Origin: Nitrospinota bacterium
GTDB lineage: Bacteria; UBA8248
Reading direction: 5' to 3'
Assembly: GCA_028820795.1 (NCBI GenBank)
Contig: JAPPHK010000028.1
Location: 1 to 40,454 of the forward strand
DNA: 40,454 bases
This document shows positions 8,715 to 16,131 of this stretch, one piece after another. How positions within the stretch are numbered: the first letter of the stretch is position 1; each line of letters opens with the position of its first letter. A model generated the notes under the pieces. The model did no database searches, was not told where the DNA came from, and was given only the letters and a program-made list of their open reading frames with translations. The translations under genes were made by a program, and so were the position numbers.

Positions 8715-9515
8715 ATGACCGCGGTCATCAGCCTCAACCAAGTCGCCATGGTCTTCCCCTCCCTCCAGGGACTGGGCAGCGTTCAGGCGCTCGAAGACAT
8801 CAATTTCGAGTTTCGCGATAACGAGTTCGTGGTTGCGCTCGGCGCGTCGGGCTGCGGAAAGACGACGCTGCTCAACGTCATCGCCGGTTTCCTGCCGCCC
8901 ACGTCCGGCGACATCAAGCACAAGGGCGAACCGGTGACCGGGCCGGGAAGGGACCGGGGCGTCGTATTCCAGAAGCACGCCCTCCTGCCCTGGCTCAACG
9001 TCATCGAGAACACCGGGTTCGGCCTCAAGCTCCAGGGCGTGGCCGGCGCCGAGCGCAGGGCGAGGGCGATGGAGAATCTGGCGCTGGTGGGTCTCTCGGA
9101 CTTCGAGAACTACCCCATCTACCAGCTGTCCGGCGGCATGCAGCAGCGGGTGGGACTGGCCCGGGCCCTGACCTGCGACCCGGACATGCTGCTCATGGAC
9201 GAACCGCTGGGCGCGCTCGACGCCTTCACGCGGGAAAACATGCAGGAACTGATCCTCGACGTCTGGCGGAAGACCCGGAAGGTCGTCTTTTTCATCACCC
9301 ACAGCGTCGAGGAGGCTTTGTTCATGGCGACGAGGCTCATCGTCATGTCGCCTCGGCCGGGCCGGATCACGCACGAATACGAACTGGACTTCTACCAGCG
9401 GTATTTCGACACGGGCAATGCGCGCCAGGTCAAATCGTCGCCGGATTTCATCACGATGCGCGAAGAGATACTTTCCATCATTTACGGTGAAGAGGTTCAA
9501 GAGCAGCCGTTATGA
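8715..9515 (+). CDS. tauB: ABC transporter ATP-binding protein, TauB/SsuB/NrtD family
   Basis: GASGCGKTTLLN (Walker A), QLSGGMQQRVGLARAL (signature), LLMDEPLGALD (Walker B), FITHSVEEALFMATR. Confidence 0.92.
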   Translation: MTAVISLNQVAMVFPSLQGLGSVQALEDINFEFRDNEFVVALGASGCGKTTLLNVIAGFLPPTSGDIKHKGEPVTGPGRDRGVVFQKHALLPWLNVIENTGFGLKLQGVAGAERRARAMENLALVGLSDFENYPIYQLSGGMQQRVGLARALTCDPDMLLMDEPLGALDAFTRENMQELILDVWRKTRKVVFFITHSVEEALFMATRLIVMSPRPGRITHEYELDFYQRYFDTGNARQVKSSPDFITMREEILSIIYGEEVQEQPL

Positions 9516-10405
9516 AACTCGGTATATTCTCGCGCCGCAAACCGGAGGCCGTCGACCAGTTCGGCGTGCCGGGACGCGGCAACAGCACGGCGATCAGCGC
9601 CGCGACCATCGTGCTTATCCTGGGCGGCTGGTGGGTCGCGACCCAGCTCGAGCTCGTCCGGCCGCTGTTCCTGCCATCGCCCGAAATGGTCATTTCGAAA
9701 TTCAACAAGATCGCGTGCACGGATTACTATTTCGAGCATTTGCTGGTTGTGCTCGGCGCCCGGGCCGAGGTCACGGCCAAGTGCTTCGGCTTCAGCGAAC
9801 ATACCCTGCACGAGCACATTCTCTGGAGCCTCTACCGCGTTTTCGGCTCCTTCTTCCTGGCCGTGGTCACCGCGGTGCCCATCGGGGTCGCCATGGGCAT
9901 GAGCCGTTACGCGCGGGGCGTCTTCGACCCGCCGATCGAGTTCTACCGCCCGATCCCGCCGCTCGCCTACCTGCCGCTGACCATCATCTGGTTCGGCATC
10001 GGCGAGTCGGGCAAGTTCTTCCTGATCTACCTGGCCTGCTTCGCGCCCATCGCCATCAACGCGCGCGCCGGAGTGCGCTCCGTATCGGTCGAGCAGATCC
10101 ACGCGGCGTATTCGATGGGCGCAACCAGCGGGCAGGTGATCCGCCAGGTCGTGATCAAGGCGGCGCTGCCGGAGATACTCACGGGAATGCGGGTGGCGAT
10201 CGCCTTCGGCTGGACGACGCTGGTCGCAGCCGAGATGGTCGCGGCCAAGGCGGGAATCGGCGTAATGGTGCTGAACGCCGCTCGCTTCCTGGCGACCGAC
10301 ATCGTGTTCCTCGGGATCGTGGTGATCGGCGCGGTCGCCTTTGTTTTCGATTTCATCATGCGGCGCATCGAGGGGACGCTCGTCCCCTGGAAGGGCAAGG
10401 TCTGA
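9512..10405 (+). CDS. tauC: ABC transporter permease, TauC/SsuC family
   Basis: Overlaps tauB; PPIEFYRPIPPLAYLPLTIIWFGIGESGKFFLIYLACFAPI and GQVIRQVVIKAALPEILTGMRVAIAFGWTTLVAAEMV (EAA-loop type). Confidence 0.9.
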   Translation: MKLGIFSRRKPEAVDQFGVPGRGNSTAISAATIVLILGGWWVATQLELVRPLFLPSPEMVISKFNKIACTDYYFEHLLVVLGARAEVTAKCFGFSEHTLHEHILWSLYRVFGSFFLAVVTAVPIGVAMGMSRYARGVFDPPIEFYRPIPPLAYLPLTIIWFGIGESGKFFLIYLACFAPIAINARAGVRSVSVEQIHAAYSMGATSGQVIRQVVIKAALPEILTGMRVAIAFGWTTLVAAEMVAAKAGIGVMVLNAARFLATDIVFLGIVVIGAVAFVFDFIMRRIEGTLVPWKGKV

Positions 10406-10604
10406 ACGCTTCCCGCCGCGCTTTCCACAGGGTCGGACGCATATGTCCGCTGGCCCCTGTCCCTGTCCGAGGTCGCGACCTGTCCTTACAAGGTGGTGCG
10501 GTTTTGTTCGTCTGCCGGCGCGGGGTAAAGTGATCAGAAATCGCAAGCGAATGTTATCCGCTCCCTTTTTCCTGTTCGAACGAATACGACCGGACGCAGC
10601 GAAC

Positions 10605-10644
10605 AATACCGCTTTCGGCTCACCGAATTTCCCGGATGACAACC
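10605..10644 (+). repeat. Direct repeat copy 2 flanking the tau operon
   Basis: aataccgctttcg...atttcccggatgacaacc; see 7294-7333. Confidence 0.7.
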
Positions 10645-10960
10645 ATCGCCCCGGTTTGTAAACTGTCCGGCGGTGAATTACACATCTACCGATGATGCCC
10701 GGCAACTGAGATAAAGAAACCATGGCGCGAGTAGGGACGAAGAAGGCTTAACCCAATACCTCACAGAACGAAAGAGCCGGACCGGCGAGAAATATGTCGG
10801 CGGCGCCGTCGACGATGATCGCCTCACCACCCTGCCGCCCTACGGCGACCTGAGCGAGGGCCGCAGGAGTGGAGATTCGTAAGGCGCTGACTCCGAACCC
10901 CGACTCTTCCCATCACCGAGCCGCGGTGGTATGCCTTCGCTCTTGCGAGCGGCGGCTTGG

Positions 10961-11938
10961 CTACGGCGTGTGGTGGGCTCCGAATACCCCGAGCACGGTC
11001 TCGTTCCCGTCGGCGGTGGTGACGCCGAAGGTTCCTGCCGCGCTCATGGGCATCGCATCTCCTCCGCTCCCGTAAAACTGACCTCCCCACTTGCCTCCGT
11101 ATTGTCGCCCGCGGAAGGTCATGCTCGTCTCACCCGTAAAGAACCCGGAGTGGTCATCGCCGATTGGAGCCGTCTCCAGGCGCAGTACGCTCGGCAAACT
11201 CTCAAGCCCCTCCGAAATCGCTATTATCTCCTGCCGAAAATCGCTGATCGCGCCCCCGACCGTCCCCAGCCCGTCGGTCCCGGCGTCGAAGTCGGCCGTC
11301 AAGCTTACCAAGCCCGAAAGCACCGCGCCTTGGGCTTCGTCAGTTGCGATCCACGACATGATTGCAGTGCCTTCGAAGATGGCTGATCCGGTGAGCGGCG
11401 CAACCGCTGATTGTGGAAGCGGGTTGGATCCGTCCATGAACACTCCAAACGCCATCGCCTCGAGTATCTCACGGGTATATATCTCCGGGAAGTTCCCCTC
11501 CGCATCCAGAAACGACGAGGGCACAGTCGCCCACCACCCGCCGACGAGATAGTCGGCGTCGGTACCCACCTGGGGTTGGACGAACAGGTTCACCTCGCGC
11601 AAGTCCCCGTTGGAAGTGCGCTGGACTGCTCCGTCCCCATGCCAGCCGCGTACGGTGAATCGGGCGGGTCCTATCGAAACCGACCCGCCCCCCCGCACTT
11701 CTGCGCGCGCGAAGACCGCTCCGTTTTCGATCCGGGCGGTCGCATCGACGGTGTCGACGGTCGTCCCGTTCCGCACGTTGGACGACTGCGCGACACTGCC
11801 GGGGTTCGGAATCGCCTGCGCTGCGATCGAAGGAGCGGGCCAGCGGTCCATCGTTCCAGACCCGCCACCGCAGCCTCCCAGAACAATGGTGAGAACTGTC
11901 ATCAGTGCTGCTGTCAAATTATTGCCACGACGTGCCAT
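10961..11938 (-). CDS. Lipoprotein with TbpB-like (transferrin-binding-protein-like) C-terminal beta-barrel
   Basis: Lipobox TIVLGGCGGG after basic N-terminus; C-terminal YGGKWGGQFYGSGGDAMPMSAAGTFGVTTADGNETVLGVFGAHH; RBS AAAGGAGGAAGCT before ATG. Confidence 0.7.
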   Translation of the reverse strand: MARRGNNLTAALMTVLTIVLGGCGGGSGTMDRWPAPSIAAQAIPNPGSVAQSSNVRNGTTVDTVDATARIENGAVFARAEVRGGGSVSIGPARFTVRGWHGDGAVQRTSNGDLREVNLFVQPQVGTDADYLVGGWWATVPSSFLDAEGNFPEIYTREILEAMAFGVFMDGSNPLPQSAVAPLTGSAIFEGTAIMSWIATDEAQGAVLSGLVSLTADFDAGTDGLGTVGGAISDFRQEIIAISEGLESLPSVLRLETAPIGDDHSGFFTGETSMTFRGRQYGGKWGGQFYGSGGDAMPMSAAGTFGVTTADGNETVLGVFGAHHTP

Positions 11939-12119
11939 AGCTTCCTCCTTTGGATTCGTCGACAAGGGACTTGGCGCTAGCGTGTTTAATCAGGGACTGA
12001 AGCACATGGTGGGGAAACATGGCCGAGCCACGTACCAGTCTTGACAACCAGAGGGGCTTGTTACCAGCCGATGGTGGCGAGTACACACGTTTGTTTGAAC
12101 GCAGCATGAAAGAATAACT

Positions 12120-12136
12120 TAAATAAAATTTATTTA
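12120..12136. promoter_or_regulatory. AT-rich palindrome TAAATAAA-A-TTTATTTA in the region upstream of the lipoprotein gene
   Basis: Perfect 8-bp arms in a markedly AT-rich stretch of a GC-rich window. Confidence 0.35.
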
Positions 12137-12644
12137 TCCTTCAGTTAATATTTGCAAAAAACTCTCAGCCAGAAAAGTTCTTACCAGCTAACAACGAAGC
12201 AGTCCTCCTCTCGGCTCCCGTGCGCGAAGCTGACGCATGCCCAGCCCCCTAACGGCCATCAATACACGAATGCTACCGTCTGTCCCTGGCCACATTAGGA
12301 GGAACATCGTCACCGCATCTATTTTGCTACAGCTTTGGGGTCCTCAGGACGAGAGCAGGCCTCGACGTTTACACAGGCCCTCGACCGAGAGTAACGGCTT
12401 GACGAACACGGAGAAGAAACATATTTCAAAGTGAGACTTAACCTGTACCTCTTGATTGACTATACCATATTATAGCTGATCTATACCACCGTTTCTTTTC
12501 ATAACAAGAAGCAAAGCTTCGCAGGCTATTCCCCGAACAGGGAAACGATTCAACCCTCGCGACGCCTCGGCCTCTCCGGGGGTTTATTTTTTCCCCCACC
12601 TTCAAGCAACCTTCATCCCCGCCATAGCACCCCACCCGCTTCTA

Positions 12645-12822
12645 TGATAAGAAACCGTTTCTGTTTTCACTTCACACCCAGCACTTGGAGAAGCCGTGAA
12701 CGACAAAATCCGCCTGCTCGTCACAGGCGGGTCTCAAGAACGCATACCCTGAAGATATTCGGCCTGAATTGATTTCGCTCGAAAGTTTCATCGGTGATGT
12801 AAGACTTCTGAACTTGCGGTAG
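12645..12822 (+). repeat. Copy 2 of the ~178-bp dispersed element
   Basis: Aligns to 5933-6109; same 41-codon frame following an in-frame stop and ending in TAG. Confidence 0.8.
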
Positions 12823-12869
12823 CTCTCGCTCTTTATTCGGTCGCACTCCCTCCTCGGTCGGGAATGGCC

Positions 12870-13334
12870 TCACTCCCCCATACGCATTCTGCTTCTCGTC
12901 AGGGCGTCGATGGAGAGGGGGCCGCCTCCCATGAGGAGTATCGCGGTCGTGGCGAGGAGGAGGAAGAGCGAGTATTCGTATCCGCCGGCGACGGCGGCGC
13001 CGGTCTGGGGGTTCGTGACGATGCCGTGCATGAAAAAACCCTGGTCGAAATGCACGAACGCGGCGGCGCCCGCCATGATGGGAAGATTCATCAGGGCGCC
13101 CAGGCGGGCGTAGAGCCCGATGATCAGGAGCGCCCCGCCGACCAGGTGGCCCAGCAAAACGGCCCACGCACTGACGGTGGGCAGAGGGATTCCCATCGAT
13201 GCGTTCAGGGCGGCGAGGCGCTCCACGCCGATCACCAGCCATCCGTAATAGCCGTGCAGAACGTAGTAGACGCCCAGAGAGACGCGAAGCAGGGCGATTC
13301 CGTATGTCTGATACGGCCTCAACCTCGGGTTCAT
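12870..13334 (-). CDS. DoxX family membrane protein
   Basis: MNPRLRPYQTYGIALLRVSLGVYYVLHGYYGWLVIG... HLVGGALLIIGLYARLGALMNLPIMAGAAAFVH: DoxX-type four-helix pattern. Confidence 0.85.
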   Translation of the reverse strand: MNPRLRPYQTYGIALLRVSLGVYYVLHGYYGWLVIGVERLAALNASMGIPLPTVSAWAVLLGHLVGGALLIIGLYARLGALMNLPIMAGAAAFVHFDQGFFMHGIVTNPQTGAAVAGGYEYSLFLLLATTAILLMGGGPLSIDALTRSRMRMGE

Positions 13335-13363
13335 CGACTCTTCCCCAATCAATGTAAACACTT

Positions 13364-13387
13364 ATATTCGCGCAATTACGCGAATAT
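13364..13387. promoter_or_regulatory. Inverted repeat ATATTCGCG-N6-CGCGAATAT; candidate operator of the doxX-like gene
   Basis: Perfect 9-bp arms starting 29 nt upstream of the preferred ATG (13334). Confidence 0.55.
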
Positions 13388-13429
13388 CGCCACCCCTGCC
13401 ACAAGGGGTTGTTGAAAAACCCTTCTCCG

Positions 13430-13487
13430 CCTCATCCTGAGTAGCGGCGACGCCGCGTATCGAAGGATGCCCTCTCGACCGATGAGG
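13430..13487. repeat. Nested palindromic repeat (CCTCATCCTGAGTAGCGGCGACGCCGCGTATCGAAGGATG...GATGAGG)
   Basis: CATCCT/AGGATG, GCGGCG/CGCCGC and outer CCTCATC/GATGAGG arms. Confidence 0.7.
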
Positions 13488-13515
13488 AATGGTGGTTTTG
13501 CTCCTCGCTTTTGAT

Positions 13516-13647
13516 CGTCATTCCGGCGAATGCCGGAATCCAGGGACTTTGCTTTTGTATTTGTCTTTTCGCTGTATCGTTTTTGGGGGTCGTCCTGCGA
13601 TTCGGTGTCCCCGTCTGAATTGGATTCCGGCATTCGCCGGAATGACG
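13516..13647. repeat. 132-bp element bounded by 27-bp perfect inverted repeats CGTCATTCCGGCGAATGCCGGAATCCA
   Basis: Arms 13516-13542 and 13621-13647 are exact reverse complements; each arm contains its own 8-bp hairpin ATTCCGGC/GCCGGAAT. Confidence 0.85.
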
Positions 13648-13834
13648 GCGGTGGTCAATTACAAGCGGGGAGGGGCTTTTTCGACAACACCCAAAAACGC
13701 GGGGCGATTTGACCCGCGCGCGAAATGTGATAGAAGCAAAACGCGGCGCAGGCCATACGCCGAGCCGCGAGCCACGTGGAGCAGCCGTTTCCTCCAGCGT
13801 CGCCACCCAAAACTTGGAAAGCAGCCATCCGACA

Positions 13835-14551
13835 ATGAGCGAATCCGAAAAAAAACTATCCTTCAAGAACTTCATCATCCCGCTGGTCCTGGTCCTCGTT
13901 CTGTTCGTTTTCTTCTACTCGGGGCTGGGCCGCTACCTCACCTTCGAGACCCTGAGGGAGAACCAGGGCCTTCTCAAAGATTGGGTGCGCGAGAACGGCG
14001 CAATCGCCGTCATCACCTACATGCTCGCCTACGCGGCGGTCACGATATTCTCGCTTCCCGGCGGGTTGGTGATGAGCATCACGGGAGGCTTCCTGTTCGG
14101 GACCGTCTGGGGCGCGCTCTACATCGTCGTGGGCGCGACGGCGGGGGCGACCGTTCTCTTCATCGCGGCCAAGACCTCGCTCGGAGACCCCCTGCGCGCC
14201 AAGGCCGGCCCCTGGCTCCAGAAGATGGAAGAGGGTTTTCAGGAAAACGCGCTGAGCTACCTGCTGGTTTTAAGGCTGGTTCCCCTGTTCCCCTTTTTCG
14301 TGGTGAACCTGGTGCCCGCGTTCCTGGGGGTGTCCCTGAGCGTCTACGTCATCGGCACGTTCTTCGGCATCATTCCCGGCTCGTTCGTATTCGCCTCGGT
14401 GGGTGCGGGGCTCGGCAGCATTTTCGAGGCGGGGGGCGAGTTCTCCGCCAGGGGGATTCTGACGCCCCAGGTCCTCATCGCGCTCGTGGGGCTCGCCGTT
14501 CTCTCGCTCATCCCCGTGGTCTACAAGAAGATGAAATCGAAAGAGGGTTAG
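13835..14551 (+). CDS. TVP38/TMEM64 family (VTT/SNARE-associated domain) membrane protein
   Basis: YAAVTIFSLPGGLVMSITGGFLFGTVWGALYIVVGATAGATVLFIAAKTSLGD and RLVPLFPFFVVNLVPAFLGVSLSVYVIGTFFGIIPGSFVFASVGAGLG. Confidence 0.9.
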   Translation: MSESEKKLSFKNFIIPLVLVLVLFVFFYSGLGRYLTFETLRENQGLLKDWVRENGAIAVITYMLAYAAVTIFSLPGGLVMSITGGFLFGTVWGALYIVVGATAGATVLFIAAKTSLGDPLRAKAGPWLQKMEEGFQENALSYLLVLRLVPLFPFFVVNLVPAFLGVSLSVYVIGTFFGIIPGSFVFASVGAGLGSIFEAGGEFSARGILTPQVLIALVGLAVLSLIPVVYKKMKSKEG

Positions 14552-14558
14552 TCTTCAC

Positions 14559-15347
14559 TCAGAGCGGCTTGTCCGCCGTGAACAGGTATCTCGTCTGCGA
14601 GAAGAAATATGCGCCCCGCTCGTCCAGGCCGCGCAATTCACTCGCCCATGCGTCTACTTCCTCTTGCGTCAGGTCCGTTCTGGCGGGGACGACGCCCTGA
14701 AGCTGACGAATGAATTGAAAACTGAAGCTCTCGGGTTCGCAGGCGGTGTTGAGAACGGGAATCGCGCGGGCGGAAACATCGACGAAGCCCGCCGCCTCGA
14801 TACTGGACTTGAGCGTGAGCGGCAGCCTCAAATGGGCGAAGCCCTGCAACCAGCCATTCATTACCCGCTCGCAGAGCGCCGCATCCTCACAGCGCCACGA
14901 CGTGGCGCCCCAGTCGGCGTCGCTCACCGCGAGTCGTCCGCCGGGCTTCAATACGCGGTGAATCTCGCGCAAGGCCGCATCCACGTCAGCCACGAACTCC
15001 AGCGTCTGCACGCTCACGCAGGCGTCGAAATACTCATCTTCGAAGGGAAGTGATACGGCGTCTGCGATTTGAAAGTCGACCCAGGGCTTATCGGCGCAGC
15101 GCGTCCGGGCGAGCCCGATCATCGACTCGCTGATATCCACCCCGCGCACGCAACCCGTCGGGCCGACCGTCTGCGCCATCTCATCGGCGAAGAGGCCGGG
15201 GCCGGAACCCACGTCCAGAACGCGCATGCCGGGGGTGAGACCGAGCGCCTCTATCGTCCGCCGTCTGACCTCGGTCAAGTCCCGCGTCAGGTACATGACT
15301 TCGGCCTGGCGCGAGGCGCGCTCATCGAAATCCATCGTATCGCTCAC
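14559..15347 (-). CDS. Class I SAM-dependent methyltransferase (Methyltransf_11 type)
   Basis: GMRVLDVGSGPGLFADEMA, GVDISESMIGLAR, ADAVSLPFEDEYFDACVSVQTLEFV; GTG (15347) or ATG (15335) start. Confidence 0.88.
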   Translation of the reverse strand: MSDTMDFDERASRQAEVMYLTRDLTEVRRRTIEALGLTPGMRVLDVGSGPGLFADEMAQTVGPTGCVRGVDISESMIGLARTRCADKPWVDFQIADAVSLPFEDEYFDACVSVQTLEFVADVDAALREIHRVLKPGGRLAVSDADWGATSWRCEDAALCERVMNGWLQGFAHLRLPLTLKSSIEAAGFVDVSARAIPVLNTACEPESFSFQFIRQLQGVVPARTDLTQEEVDAWASELRGLDERGAYFFSQTRYLFTADKPL

Positions 15348-15450
15348 GGGCGCACTCCGGGGGGGGGGGTCGAACCCGACCGGGCAGAGAAGAAATTCAC
15401 TCCCCCCTTGAGGGGGTTGTTGAAAAAGCCCGATGAAGGAGGAATGGCGG

Positions 15451-15480
15451 TGTAGGGACAACCCTCCGTGGTTGTCCTTT
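15451..15480. repeat. TGTAGGG-family palindrome (core ACAACCCTCCGTGGTTGT)
   Basis: tgtagggacaaccctccgtggttgtccttt. Confidence 0.7.
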
Positions 15481-15498
15481 TGCAGGATGATTGCAATC

Positions 15499-15526
15499 AG
15501 GACAGGCACAGAGGCCTGTCCCTACG
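15499..15526. repeat. TGTAGGG-family palindrome (core GACAGGCACAGAGGCCTGTC)
   Basis: aggacaggcacagaggcctgtccctacg. Confidence 0.7.
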
Positions 15527-15611
15527 GGATCATCACGTCGCCGACAGGGGGGTACATGGACTTTTTCTAAAACCCCATATGCGACCCCTACACGCCCCCT
15601 CGAATAACGAC

Positions 15612-15641
15612 CGTAGGGGCAGGTCGCGACCTGTCCCTACA
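15612..15641. repeat. TGTAGGG-family palindrome (core CAGGTCGCGACCTG)
   Basis: cgtaggggcaggtcgcgacctgtccctaca. Confidence 0.75.
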
Positions 15642-15667
15642 ACAAACGTAAATCCTCTCGCCGACGC

Positions 15668-16063
15668 CTATTCGTCCTTGAAATACTCGGCGTCCTCGGG
15701 CCTCGCCTTCCAGTTCGGGTTGGTGGGCCATTCCTTGTGGCGCGAGACCTTGTCTCCCCCGTAGCGCACCCGGTAGAGCAGCGTGCGCTCCGAACCGTTC
15801 GTGTACTCGTGTAGCTCGCCCGGCGGATGGACGATGAAGGAGCCGGGGATCACGTCGACCTCGCCGGTGGGGGTCTTCATCCTGCCGCCGCCCTTGTAGC
15901 AGAAATAAATCTCCGTCGCGTAGGGGTGGCAGTGGTAGGGGCTCACCTGGCCGGGCTCCCAGCAGGCCACCGTCACGTCGCCCTCCTCGTAGCGGCCCAG
16001 AATCTTCTCCACGTGCTTCTCGGTGCTGAATTCCTTTTCCTTTTCCAGATCGAAAACGTGCAT
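15668..16063 (-). CDS. Cupin domain-containing protein
   Basis: PGQVSPYHCHPYATEIYFCYKGGGRMKTPTGEVDVIPGSFIVHPPGELHEYTNGS: two cupin motifs with His ligands. Confidence 0.88.
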   Translation of the reverse strand: MHVFDLEKEKEFSTEKHVEKILGRYEEGDVTVACWEPGQVSPYHCHPYATEIYFCYKGGGRMKTPTGEVDVIPGSFIVHPPGELHEYTNGSERTLLYRVRYGGDKVSRHKEWPTNPNWKARPEDAEYFKDE

Positions 16064-16131
16064 CTTCTTCTCCTGTGTACGTGATTACGTCTCTATGAAA
16101 ACGGGCGCGCGACGCGCCCCATGAACTCTCC

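Noticed and set aside
7617-9500. 627-aa ORF on the minus strand opposite tauA/tauB
   Set aside because: Arg/His/Val/Glu-rich shadow frame of GC-rich genes; the opposite strand has unmistakable TauA and TauB motifs.
12237-12434. 65-aa ORF MPSPLTAINTRM... as a gene
   Set aside because: No convincing RBS, motif or coding composition; left as unexplained intergenic DNA.
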